DNA from: JANQMX01 sp965247175
Lineage (GTDB): Bacteria > Pseudomonadota > Alphaproteobacteria > Kiloniellales > DSM-21159
Length of the DNA: 64,000 nucleotides
NCBI GenBank assembly: GCA_965247175.1
Contig: OZ252006.1
Location: 2,046,001-2,110,000, forward strand
Reading direction: 5' to 3'
The notes under the pieces are model-generated. The model was given only the letters and a program-made list of their open reading frames with translations. It had not been told where the DNA came from and did no database searches. Position numbers and translations under genes: made by a program. Below are positions 18,508 to 26,645 of the stretch, piece by piece; position 1 is the first letter of the stretch, and each line of letters opens with the position of its first letter.

Positions 18508-18609
18508 CCTTCCCCGTTCTAATCCCTATGACGCAATTGCGCTTGCCTTTGACCCTCTCAGCCCACAAGAGACAGCAGTTAGCAAACTGCGTTCTTGGTC
18601 AGCCCCGAC

Positions 18610-20619
18610 ATGCCTCTCTTGCTTGGGATCGACACCGGCGGCACCTACACCGATGCGGTCCTTTTCGAGGAAGACCGCGGCCTGGTCGCGCATGCCAAGG
18701 CGTTGACGACACGCGGCGATTTGGCGATCGGCATCGGCCAAGCCCTCGACGCCGTGCTGCGACAGGCCGGCACCTCACCTCAAGACACCGCACGAGACAT
18801 CGGCCTGGTCTCGCTCTCGACCACACTGGCCACCAACGCCCTGGTCGAAGGCCAAGGCGGGCGAGCCGGGCTGGTCCTGATCGGCTTCGGCGAACAGGAC
18901 CTGGGCCGCGCCGGCCTCGGTGATGCGCTCGGCGATGCCCCATATCTGACACTGAATGGCGGACACGACGCCGCCGGCCAGCCGGCCGCGCCCCTAGATC
19001 TCGCCAAGCTGGAAGCGGCCTTGCCGGAGCTGCAGACCGAGGTGTCAGCCTTTGCAGTCGCCGGGCTCTTCGCTGTGCGCAACCCATCTCATGAGCAGGC
19101 GGTTAAGCAGCTCATTCTGGAGCGCAGCGGCTGCCCCGTCACTTGCAGCCATGAGCTTTCGAGCAAGCTCGACGGGCCTCGACGCGCCCTGACCAGCCTG
19201 TTGAACGCACGGCTGATCGGCCTGCTGCACCGCCTGATCGCTGCCGCCGAGAGCCTGCTGCACAGCCAGGGTATCGAGGCGCCGCTGATGGTCGTGCGCG
19301 GGGACGGCGCCCTGATCGGCGCCGAGGTGGCCAAGGAAATTCCCATCGAGACCATCCTGTCCGGCCCGGCGGCGAGCCTGGTCGGCGCCCGCTACCTGAC
19401 CGGAGAGCGCGATGCCCTAGTCGCCGACATCGGCGGCACCACCAGCGATATCGCGGTGCTCAGCGAGGGTGAGCCGCGCCTGGACGAGCGTGGTGCTCAG
19501 GTCGGCGGCTGGCGCACCATGGTCGAGGCCGTCGCCATGCGCACCTATGGCCTGGGCGGCGACAGCGAAGTCCATATGACGCGCGCCGGGCTGGCGGGCG
19601 GTCTCGCGCTCGGTCCGCGCCGCCTGGTGCCGATCAGCCTCTTTGCCCAGCATCACCCGGACCTGGTCCATGCCGCCCTCGACCGTCAGTTGGCCGCCGA
19701 CCGCCCGGGCGCGCAGGACGGCCGCTTCGTTGCCTCACTGCCGAGCCCGGAAACGGAGCGGCGAGGATTGAGCGTCAGTGAAGAAGCGCTCTTCGAGCGC
19801 ATCCTCGAGGGCGCCTGCCCGCTCGACCGTCTCTTCCAAGGGCCTGGGCGGGGCGCCACGCTCGACCGGCTGGTAAGACGCGGATTGGTCCAAGTTGCCG
19901 GCCTCACCCCTTCAGACGCTGCCCACGTGCTGGGCCGGCAATCGGCGTGGGACGGTGAGGCTGCGAGAAAGGGCGCACGCCTCTTCGCCCGTCAAAGGGA
20001 TGCGCGGGGCCTGCCGCTCGCGCCAGATGGAGAAAGCCTGTCGCAGCGTATCGTCGAAACCCTGGTGCGCCGTTCGGCCGAGGTCCTCCTCGATAGCGCC
20101 TTCGCCGAAGAGGGCCTGGCCATCGCCGACCCCGCCAAGGACCCCTTGGTCCAGGCGGCGCTGGATCGCACGGGCCGGCTGCTGGCACCGCGGCTTGGCC
20201 TGACCCGCCCGATTATCGGCCTTGGTGCGCCGGCTGCGAGCTACTACCCGGGAGTCGCCGATATGCTGGAGGCCCGTGCCGTCATCCCGCCCGAGGCCGG
20301 GGTGGCCAACGCTGTCGGCGCCGTCGTCAGCCGTGTGCGCGTCAGCCGAACCGCCACGGTTTCGCAGCCTGACGAGGGACGCTTCCGCGTCCACTACGAC
20401 GCCGCGCCGCGGGACTTCCCGGCCCTCAGCGAGGCCATTGCCTTCGCCGAAGCGACCACGCGAGAGGCAGCCGGCGCTGCAGCACTGGAATCCGGCGCAG
20501 CAAACCCGGAAGTCGGCGTGAAGCGCCAGGACAAGACCGCGGTGGTCGAGGGCAAGGAGATCTTCATTGAAGCCCGCGTCACCGCAACAGCCATCGGCCG
20601 CCCTCAGCTGGCGCACTGA
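18610..20619 (+). CDS. HyuA-type hydantoinase/oxoprolinase family protein
   Basis: 669 residues, ASKHA-fold ATP-dependent amidohydrolase family of 5-oxoprolinase and N-methylhydantoinase A. The start is the ATG at 18610 (MPLLLGIDTGGTYTDAVLFE); an upstream in-frame start at 18595 is less likely. ATP-binding signatures: GIDTGGTYTD, ATNALVEGQGG, ILSGPAASLVGA and DIGGTTSDIAVL. The usual B-subunit partner (HyuB) is not adjacent, so this is an orphan A-type protein. It precedes the corrinoid cluster, whose RACo protein is also an ASKHA ATPase. The substrate cannot be predicted; a role in degrading methylated amines or hydantoin-like compounds is speculation. Confidence 0.85.
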   Translation: MPLLLGIDTGGTYTDAVLFEEDRGLVAHAKALTTRGDLAIGIGQALDAVLRQAGTSPQDTARDIGLVSLSTTLATNALVEGQGGRAGLVLIGFGEQDLGRAGLGDALGDAPYLTLNGGHDAAGQPAAPLDLAKLEAALPELQTEVSAFAVAGLFAVRNPSHEQAVKQLILERSGCPVTCSHELSSKLDGPRRALTSLLNARLIGLLHRLIAAAESLLHSQGIEAPLMVVRGDGALIGAEVAKEIPIETILSGPAASLVGARYLTGERDALVADIGGTTSDIAVLSEGEPRLDERGAQVGGWRTMVEAVAMRTYGLGGDSEVHMTRAGLAGGLALGPRRLVPISLFAQHHPDLVHAALDRQLAADRPGAQDGRFVASLPSPETERRGLSVSEEALFERILEGACPLDRLFQGPGRGATLDRLVRRGLVQVAGLTPSDAAHVLGRQSAWDGEAARKGARLFARQRDARGLPLAPDGESLSQRIVETLVRRSAEVLLDSAFAEEGLAIADPAKDPLVQAALDRTGRLLAPRLGLTRPIIGLGAPAASYYPGVADMLEARAVIPPEAGVANAVGAVVSRVRVSRTATVSQPDEGRFRVHYDAAPRDFPALSEAIAFAEATTREAAGAAALESGAANPEVGVKRQDKTAVVEGKEIFIEARVTATAIGRPQLAH

Positions 20620-20623
20620 GCAG

Positions 20624-21541
20624 CTATCCCAAGGCCACCGGCGGCGGCTTGCGGCGCAGGCCGGAGATGGCGTTGCCGGCCAGGGCGGCGAGCAGCACAC
20701 CGCCACCGACCAAGGTCGTGGCGGCCGCCGTCTCGCCAAGCAGCAGCCAGACCCAGACGGGCGCCAGCACCACCTCGGTCATGCAGAGAAGCGCCAGCTC
20801 CCCGGCCGGAACGGACTTCGAGCCGACGGTATAGAGCACCAGGCCGAGGCCGACCTGAACGATGCCCATGGCGAGCGCGATGCCGATATCCCAGGCTGGC
20901 AAGGCAAAGGGCAGCCCAGTCATCAAGCAGACCAGGCCGGAAACGCAGAGCGCGAAGATGCCGCCGAGAAGCACGGCCGGCATCATGTCTTCTGCCCTCT
21001 TCCAGCGCAGCGCGACGGTGAAGACAGCAAAGCCGGTGGCAGAGCAGAGCGCGAAGAGGTTGCCCTGCCAATGGCCGAGCGAGAAGCTGCCGTAGACCAT
21101 GATGACGATGCCGAGAAGCGCCAGCAGCATGGCAAACCAGGTCGCCCGGCGCACCGCTTCGCCGAGAAGCCAGAGACCGAGCAGCGAGGCGATAAAGGGC
21201 GCTGCGGCGAAGAGAAACATGGCGTTGGCGACGCTGGTCGTCTGGATGGCGTAGATGCCGCCCGAGAAAGCGATGACCAGCCCGGCGCCGCCGATCACGC
21301 CCGAGAGGCCGGCAGCCCTCACCGTGCGGACAAGTCGACCACGGCTGCGCAGGGCAATGACGACGGCCAAGAAGGGAATGAGCGCCAAGGAGCGATAGAA
21401 GAGGATCTGCCAGACGTTGGCTTCCTCGATCAGGCGAATGCCAATACCCATGAGCGACCAACAGGTGCCGGCCAACAGCACGAGAACCACGCCACGCCGA
21501 TATGCAGAGGCACTGTCGATCGCTTCAGCGGCAAGGCTCAT
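20624..21541 (-). CDS. DMT superfamily transporter (EamA)
   Basis: 305-residue inner-membrane protein with two EamA repeats and about ten hydrophobic helices (for example GVVLVLLAGTCWSLMGIGIRL at the start and ALLCMTEVVLAPVWVWLLLGE in the second repeat). The latter, ending in GE, is the canonical EamA motif. These proteins export or import small metabolites; the substrate is unknown. It is last in the minus-strand run that starts with the SahR-like gene, 114 bp after the RACo gene, so a metabolite related to the one-carbon cluster is plausible. It converges with hyuA (4 bp apart). Confidence 0.85.
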   Translation of the reverse strand: MSLAAEAIDSASAYRRGVVLVLLAGTCWSLMGIGIRLIEEANVWQILFYRSLALIPFLAVVIALRSRGRLVRTVRAAGLSGVIGGAGLVIAFSGGIYAIQTTSVANAMFLFAAAPFIASLLGLWLLGEAVRRATWFAMLLALLGIVIMVYGSFSLGHWQGNLFALCSATGFAVFTVALRWKRAEDMMPAVLLGGIFALCVSGLVCLMTGLPFALPAWDIGIALAMGIVQVGLGLVLYTVGSKSVPAGELALLCMTEVVLAPVWVWLLLGETAAATTLVGGGVLLAALAGNAISGLRRKPPPVALG

Positions 21542-21655
21542 CGGTCGCTGCCCGGATCCCGTTGGATATCCCAGTCAGCCTAACCGCTTCCCGTTGTAGG
21601 GAATACCGCGCGCTCTGCATGGCTGGCCCCGCGCCGGGCGCAGCCAAGGCCGAGC

Positions 21656-23677
21656 TTAAGAGGCGCGCCTCCGGCGCCGCCGGCCGCCTTGGTTTGCCGC
21701 GACGGCAGCGCCAGCCGCAGAACCGCGCGGCGGCAAGGTTACGGCCTCGGCGAGGTTCGGAAAGTCGTCGCTCTTGTGCGGAAAAGCCATGGCTTGGACG
21801 AAATGCTCCTGGAACTTCGGTTCCACAGCCGTCTCGACCTTCTCGATGCGGCGCACCACATCCTCGATCTCACGCCGGGCCGCCCGGTTGACCAAGGCGA
21901 TGCGGGCACCCGTGCCGGCCGCATTGCCGCCGTTGGCGACCTTGGGCAGCACACAGTCGGGCACCAGGCCGAGCACCATGGCGTACTTCGGATCGATATG
22001 GTTGCCAAAGGCGCCCGCCAGGGTGATGCGCTCGACCTGCTCGATACCCATGCGGTCCATCAAGAGGCGTACGCCGGCGTAGAGCGCCGCCTTGGCGAGC
22101 TGAATGGCGCGCACGTCGTTCTGGGTAACGCGCAATTCCTTGCCGTCGTCGCCCCGATAAAGCCGGTACGAGAATGTGCGCCCGTCCTGAACGATGGGAT
22201 CGTCCTGACGCCGGGCACCGCCGATCACCCCGTCTTCGTTGATGATGCCGGCGAGGAACATCTCGGCAATCACCTCGATGATGCCGGAGCCGCAGATGCC
22301 GGTAACGCCGGTCTTGGCGACCGCTTCGTCAAAACCCTCTTCATCGGACCAGAGATCGCAGCCGATCACCTTCACCCTTGCCTCGAGGCTGTCGCGGTCG
22401 ATGCGCACCCGCTCGATGGCGCCCGGCGCCGCGCGCTGTCCGGCCGAGATCTGCGCCCCCTCGAAGGCCGGGCCGGTCGGGCTTGAGCAAGCCAGCAGGC
22501 GCTCCTTGCTGCCGAGCACGATCTCGGCGTTGGTGCCGACGTCGACCAGCAAGCTCATTTCGTCCCGCAGGTGCGGGCCTTCGGAAAGCACGACCGCGGC
22601 CGCATCGGCACCCACATGTCCGGCGATGCACGGCAAGAGATAGCAGCGGGCGTCGGGATTGATTTGGAGATCGAGCTGGCTCGCCCAGATGTTCAGCGCC
22701 TGGTCAGTGGCCAAGGCGAAGGGTGCGCCGCCCAGTTCCGTCGGGTCGATACCAAGCACCAAGTGATGCATCACCGGATTGCCGACGACGGTGACCTCAA
22801 GGATGTCGGTCAGCTCGATGCCGGCCTCTTCCGCCACCCGTTCAGCCAGGCTGTTGAGCGCCCCGCGCACCGCATCGGTCATCTTGAGGTGCCCGCCAGG
22901 GTTCATCATGACGTAGGACACGCGGCTCATCAGATCCTCGCCGTAGCGGATCTGCGGGTTCATCATGCCGTCGGAGGCGAGAACCTGTCCGGTCTCCAGA
23001 TCGCAAAGATGCACCGCCACGGTGGTCGAACCGATGTCGTAGGCGAGGCCGTAGATTTTCTCCTTGAAGCCAGGGAAGATGGCGAGCAGCCGCTTCTCTT
23101 CGCGCACCGCCACGGTGGCCTTCCACTCGCCGTCGCGCAGCGCCTGCTGGATTTCCTGCAAGACTCGCAGATCGGTCACCAGGCCGGTGATGCCCCACTG
23201 GCTCTCCAAGGCCTGCTCCAGGCGCCGGAGATCGCCGGAGGGGTCGTGCATGTCGGGCTCGACCACCTCGACGTAGTGCAGCTTGACCTCTGGGTCGACC
23301 TCAATGTCGCGCACGTCGGCGCGCTTGCGCACGACCTGCTTGTGGACCTGGCTCTCGGGCGGCACATCCACGACGAGGTTGCCCAGGACCCGGGTCTGGC
23401 AGGACAGGCGCCGCCCCTCGACCAGGCCTCGCTTGTTGGCGTAGCGCTGCTCCGCCTCGCCGACCTCCGAGGCATTGGCGAGGCTCGATGTGATGCCGTG
23501 CTTGGCGAACTGCCCCTCTTCCAGACTCACTTGGCAGCGGCCGCAGATCGAGCGCCCGCCGCAGACCGAGTCGACATCGACGCCGAGCGAGCGCGCGGCG
23601 TCCAGCAGCGGCGTACCGATCGGGAAATTGCCCCGCTTTCCAGACGGCAGAAATACAACGAGGGCGTCATCCGACAC
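21656..23677 (-). CDS. Corrinoid-activation protein, RACo type (2Fe-2S plus ASKHA domain, DUF4445)
   Basis: 673 residues. The N-terminal ferredoxin domain has cysteines C39, C45, C48 and C93 for a [2Fe-2S] cluster. A linker follows, then a C-terminal ASKHA ATPase domain with YDIGSTTVAVHL and LVDVGTNAEIVLGS, and GSGIIEVIAEMFLAG and TLAGAFGNHIDPKYA later. RACo/RamA-type proteins use ATP to reduce inactive cob(II)amide back to cob(I)amide in corrinoid proteins. The GTG start at 23677 has AGGAG upstream. It follows the methyl-THF:corrinoid methyltransferase by 51 bp, so its client is presumably the corrinoid protein at 28923. The C-terminus is Arg-rich. Confidence 0.9.
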   Translation of the reverse strand: MSDDALVVFLPSGKRGNFPIGTPLLDAARSLGVDVDSVCGGRSICGRCQVSLEEGQFAKHGITSSLANASEVGEAEQRYANKRGLVEGRRLSCQTRVLGNLVVDVPPESQVHKQVVRKRADVRDIEVDPEVKLHYVEVVEPDMHDPSGDLRRLEQALESQWGITGLVTDLRVLQEIQQALRDGEWKATVAVREEKRLLAIFPGFKEKIYGLAYDIGSTTVAVHLCDLETGQVLASDGMMNPQIRYGEDLMSRVSYVMMNPGGHLKMTDAVRGALNSLAERVAEEAGIELTDILEVTVVGNPVMHHLVLGIDPTELGGAPFALATDQALNIWASQLDLQINPDARCYLLPCIAGHVGADAAAVVLSEGPHLRDEMSLLVDVGTNAEIVLGSKERLLACSSPTGPAFEGAQISAGQRAAPGAIERVRIDRDSLEARVKVIGCDLWSDEEGFDEAVAKTGVTGICGSGIIEVIAEMFLAGIINEDGVIGGARRQDDPIVQDGRTFSYRLYRGDDGKELRVTQNDVRAIQLAKAALYAGVRLLMDRMGIEQVERITLAGAFGNHIDPKYAMVLGLVPDCVLPKVANGGNAAGTGARIALVNRAARREIEDVVRRIEKVETAVEPKFQEHFVQAMAFPHKSDDFPNLAEAVTLPPRGSAAGAAVAANQGGRRRRRRAS

Positions 23678-23728
23678 CGAACCAGCTCCTAGCGAATGAT
23701 GACCATGGCACCCAGCAGCGAACTGCGG

Positions 23729-24646
23729 TCAGGCGGTCGCGCGCCGGCGGCGGCGCTCCCCCCGCTCACCCCGCGCGCCGCGTGCGCTCTCTTGATCCTC
23801 GGACGGCTCCCGATACTTGCGGATCCATCGCGCGCAGTTGGGGTCCTGCCCCATCATCACGTCGGCACCGCGAATACCGAGCATATCCTCCTCATGCAGA
23901 GGGTTCATGATCGCCGAGGTCATGCCGGCGCCGGAAGCCATCGCCAGGAAGATCGCATTGAGGCCGCGGCGGTTCGGCAGGCCGAAGGAGATGTTGGAGG
24001 CGCCGCAAGTGGTGTTCACGCCGAGCTCATCGCGCAGTCGGCGGATGATCTGGAAAGCAGTGATGCCGGCTTCGTTGATGGCGCCAACCGGCATGACCAG
24101 CGGGTCGACGACCACGTCGCAAGCCGGGATGCCGTGATCAGCGGCGCGCTCGACGATCTTCTTGGCGACGGCGAAGCGCTCATCCGGATCCTCGGAGATG
24201 CCGGTCTCATCGTTGGAGATCGCCACCACGGCCGCATTGTACTTGGCGATCAGCGGCAACACCTCTTCCAGGCGCTCTTCCTCGCCGGTCACGGAGTTGA
24301 CCAGGGGCTTGCCTTTGTAAACCGCCAGGCCCGCCTCCAGCGCCGCGACGATCGAGCTGTCGATGGAGAGCGGCACGTCGGTCAGCGACTGCACCAGCTG
24401 AATGCACTCGGCCAGAATGCGCGGCTCGTCGGCCAGCGGAATGCCCGCGTTGACGTCCAGCATATGCGCGCCGGCTGCGACCTGCGCCAGGGCGTCGGCC
24501 TCGACCTGGGAATAGTCGCCGGCCGCCATGGCCGCGGCGAGCTTCTTGCGGCCTGTCGGGTTGATCCGCTCACCGATCACGCAGAAGGGACGGTCGAAGC
24601 CGATCACCATCTCTTTGGTGGCCGAGGACACAACGGTATGGGTCAT
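23729..24646 (-). CDS. Methyltetrahydrofolate:corrinoid methyltransferase (pterin-binding, MtgA/AcsE-like)
   Basis: 305 residues from the ATG at 24646 (MTHTVVSSATKEM), preferred over the longer frame to 24790. A TIM-barrel pterin-binding domain like MetH module 2, AcsE or MtgA: GERINPTGR at 25-33, LDVNAGIP at 63-70, PLSIDSS, GKPLVNSVTGEEER, ISNDETGIS, DVVVDPLVMPVG and CGASNISFGLPNR. It moves methyl groups between tetrahydrofolate and a corrinoid protein; either direction is possible. The C-terminal 35 residues are a charged Arg/Glu/Gly tail, unusual for the family. It lies between the homocysteine-methyltransferase-like gene and RACo. Confidence 0.9.
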   Translation of the reverse strand: MTHTVVSSATKEMVIGFDRPFCVIGERINPTGRKKLAAAMAAGDYSQVEADALAQVAAGAHMLDVNAGIPLADEPRILAECIQLVQSLTDVPLSIDSSIVAALEAGLAVYKGKPLVNSVTGEEERLEEVLPLIAKYNAAVVAISNDETGISEDPDERFAVAKKIVERAADHGIPACDVVVDPLVMPVGAINEAGITAFQIIRRLRDELGVNTTCGASNISFGLPNRRGLNAIFLAMASGAGMTSAIMNPLHEEDMLGIRGADVMMGQDPNCARWIRKYREPSEDQESARGARGERGERRRRRATA

Positions 24647-24650
24647 TCCT

Positions 24651-24818
24651 TCAGTCTTTCTCTCGCAGCGAGCCGTCCGCCGGCTGGATGAAATCGGCGA
24701 ACGCTCTTGGCGCGCCCCCGGTACCACCCGGGACAGCGCAGGTGTTGAACGGCAGTCTGTGGACTTTGCTCCTCGGCGGATCGCCGACAAGCGGCCTCTT
24801 GCATTCGACCCGCGTCAT
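24651..24818 (-). CDS. Possible 55-residue ORF upstream of the methyl-THF methyltransferase
   Basis: A small ORF filling most of the 215 bp gap between the homocysteine-methyltransferase-like gene and the pterin methyltransferase. Its ATG has AAGG about 9 bp upstream and its TGA ends 4 bp before the next start, the expected operon geometry. The sequence (start MTRVECKRPLVGDPPR, end FIQPADGSLREKD) matches nothing I recognise. It may instead be an untranslated spacer. Confidence 0.25.
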   Translation of the reverse strand: MTRVECKRPLVGDPPRSKVHRLPFNTCAVPGGTGGAPRAFADFIQPADGSLREKD

Positions 24819-24861
24819 CGCCGCCTTGGCGAGACGGCTCGCTCGCGGAAGAGGTGTCCGC

Positions 24862-25773
24862 CTAAGCCCTCTGCAGAAGACGCTCTTCGCGCTCTGGCGT
24901 GGCCCGCCAGGCCTTACGCTGAGAGCGCATCGCCGGCGAGTGCCACTGCCATGACGAGGCCGGCTGCAGCTCGTCAGCCTGCTCATCCTCGCCACGCGAA
25001 GCCACCGGGCGCCAGCGGTCCGGCGCCAAAGTCCTGAGCGTACGATCGAGATCGCCGACGGCGGCCGGGCCGCCGCGGCAGGCCAGCAGGTTGATGCCCT
25101 CGCCGAGCAAATCGCCTACCGCTTCTGGCGTTTCTTGGCCTTCCGCATCAGCGAGCGCGACGAGGCCGGAGGCGCGACGGGCGATCGTGCCAGGTGCCTT
25201 GAAGCTGCCGCGGCGATTGAGCAACAGGAGTGGCGCATCGCTCTCCATCGCCTCGACGGCCTTCTGAGCGCCGGCAAAGGCCGCCTTTAGGCGCCCCAGC
25301 TCGGGCCAGATCTCAAGGGAGAGCGCATCGACCCCACCGGCCAAGAGCGCCTCGGCCTGCTCGCGCACCGCTGCTTGGACCTCGTCGTCTTCGGCCAGCC
25401 AGCCGCGGTCCTCGATCACGCCGAGGACAAAACGGCGCCGGCCGAGACCAGGCTCTTCATCGACGGCTTCGACGCAGGCCTCGGCGGCCGCAAGGTTGAG
25501 GGCGAAGCTCAGGTCCTCGAGATCGTGCTCGCGCAGGGTCAAGGGGTTGGCCCGGCGCGTCGGCGTCAGCAGCACGTCGGCGCCGCAGCGCAGGAAGTCC
25601 CGGAGGGCCGCCTTAACACGGGCATGCTGGCTGAGGCACAGCAGATCGCCCATGCCGGCGACGCCGAAGAAATCACGGCGCAAATCGAAGCGCTGAACAT
25701 CCAGAGCCGTGTCGAGGTTGCCGCCGGCCAAAAGAAGGCGTTGGCGCAAGGCGCTCTTGAGGGTTCGGGTCAT
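24862..25773 (-). CDS. Homocysteine S-methyltransferase-like protein lacking the zinc ligands
   Basis: 303 residues resembling the N-terminal module of MetH and betaine-homocysteine methyltransferase. LLCLSQHARVKAALRDFLRCGADVLLT aligns with the NDLL.LT...I...YL.AGADI.T block, followed by an ALNLAAAEACVEAVD helix. The zinc-binding GGCCGT segment at the C-terminus is absent, and only one of the three expected cysteines may be kept (INLLACRGGP). The DGGMGT start is degenerate (LAGGNLDTAL). It overlaps the metF stop by 1 bp (TGATG), so it is coupled to MetF. It may bind a thiol without zinc, or be a scaffold for the corrinoid protein. Stop codon is TAG. Confidence 0.6.
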   Translation of the reverse strand: MTRTLKSALRQRLLLAGGNLDTALDVQRFDLRRDFFGVAGMGDLLCLSQHARVKAALRDFLRCGADVLLTPTRRANPLTLREHDLEDLSFALNLAAAEACVEAVDEEPGLGRRRFVLGVIEDRGWLAEDDEVQAAVREQAEALLAGGVDALSLEIWPELGRLKAAFAGAQKAVEAMESDAPLLLLNRRGSFKAPGTIARRASGLVALADAEGQETPEAVGDLLGEGINLLACRGGPAAVGDLDRTLRTLAPDRWRPVASRGEDEQADELQPASSWQWHSPAMRSQRKAWRATPEREERLLQRA

Positions 25774-26627
25774 CAGGCGGCTTCCTCCAGGCTGCCACCG
25801 AGGCCCAGTCTGTGGCAGACGGCCTCGACGGTGGTTGAACGGTTGAGGGTGTAGAAGTGGAAGTCCTCGACGCCTTCGCGGCGCAGGCTCTCGCAGAACT
25901 CGCTGGCCGTGATCGCGGCGAGTTGACTGGTGAGCGCCGGATTACCCTTCGCAGGAGCAAAGCGGCGCAACAGCCAGTCCGGTACGCTGGCGCCACAGCG
26001 GCGGCTGAATGACAGCAGACCGTCGATGTCGGCGACGGGCAGGATCCCGGGGACCAAGGGCTTACGGATGCCGGCGCGCCAGGCGCGGTCGCGGAAGCGC
26101 AGAAACAGCTCAGGATCGAAGACGTACTGGGTGATGGCCCGCGTCGCGCCGGCATCGAGCTTGCATTTCAGCACGTGCAGGTCGGCCTCGGGTGACTCGG
26201 CCTTGGGGTGGCTCTCCGGGTAGGCGGCAACCGAGATCTCCACCTCGCTACGCTGTGCCAGGGCCTGGACCAGCTCCAAGGCGTTGAGATAGCGGCCCTG
26301 CGGCGCCTCTTCGTTCGCCGGTGGGTCGCCGCGCAAGGCAACGATGTGCTGAACCCCGGACGCTTCCCAAGCACCAAGCAAACGGTCGATCTCCTCACGG
26401 CTGCCTCCGACGCAGGTCACGTGAGCAGCCACAGGCACGCCGGCCTCGGCCAGCAACTGCCGGACCCAGCGATCACTGCAAGCGCTGGCGCTGCCGCCGG
26501 CACCGAAGGTCAACGAGATGAAAGAGGGTTGCAGCCGGACCAGCCGGGTGACGGCCTCAAGGAACGGGGCTTCCGCGGCCGCGCTCTTCGGCGGAAAGAA
26601 CTCGAAACTGACACGCGGTACCGACAT
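25773..26627 (-). CDS. metF: 5,10-Methylenetetrahydrofolate reductase
   Basis: 284-residue flavoprotein TIM barrel interconverting methylene-THF and methyl-THF. Recognised by the N-terminal VSFEFFPPK with the catalytic Glu, SLTFGAGGS, AAHVTC, HIVALRGDPP, the SVAAYPESHP segment, and the KLDAGATRAITQYVFD block. Gene order sahR-like, metF, homocysteine-methyltransferase-like, pterin methyltransferase, RACo is one minus-strand run. MetF could work forward for methionine synthesis or in reverse to oxidise methyl-THF from demethylation. The 18 bp gap to the regulator gene implies co-transcription. Confidence 0.95.
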   Translation of the reverse strand: MSVPRVSFEFFPPKSAAAEAPFLEAVTRLVRLQPSFISLTFGAGGSASACSDRWVRQLLAEAGVPVAAHVTCVGGSREEIDRLLGAWEASGVQHIVALRGDPPANEEAPQGRYLNALELVQALAQRSEVEISVAAYPESHPKAESPEADLHVLKCKLDAGATRAITQYVFDPELFLRFRDRAWRAGIRKPLVPGILPVADIDGLLSFSRRCGASVPDWLLRRFAPAKGNPALTSQLAAITASEFCESLRREGVEDFHFYTLNRSTTVEAVCHRLGLGGSLEEAA

Positions 26628-26645
26628 CCTGCCGTCTCCTTCGTC

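Larger units (their letters stand above)
18082..18609. other. Long divergent intergenic region rich in inverted repeats
   Basis: 528 bp without a convincing gene between the hydroxyacyl-CoA dehydrogenase and hyuA. It must hold both promoters. It contains three separately listed inverted repeats (18238-18279, 18294-18311, 18474-18507), a GTCC-GAAA-GGAC tetraloop hairpin at 18344-18355, and GCAGTT-AGCA-AACTGC at 18575-18590, only 20 bp before the hyuA ATG. ORFs here (for example the frame ending at 18470) are arginine/proline-rich and look like noise. Confidence 0.5.

Noticed and set aside
18340..18540. tRNA, riboswitch or SRP/6S RNA in the hyuA leader
   Set aside because: Hairpins are strong but do not match the cloverleaf, Moco, cobalamin or SRP consensus by eye.
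24647..24861. Cobalamin riboswitch upstream of corrinoid genes
   Set aside because: No B12-box (GCCACTG...AAGCCAGGAGACC-like) sequence was found here or before the mttB-like and B12 fusion genes.
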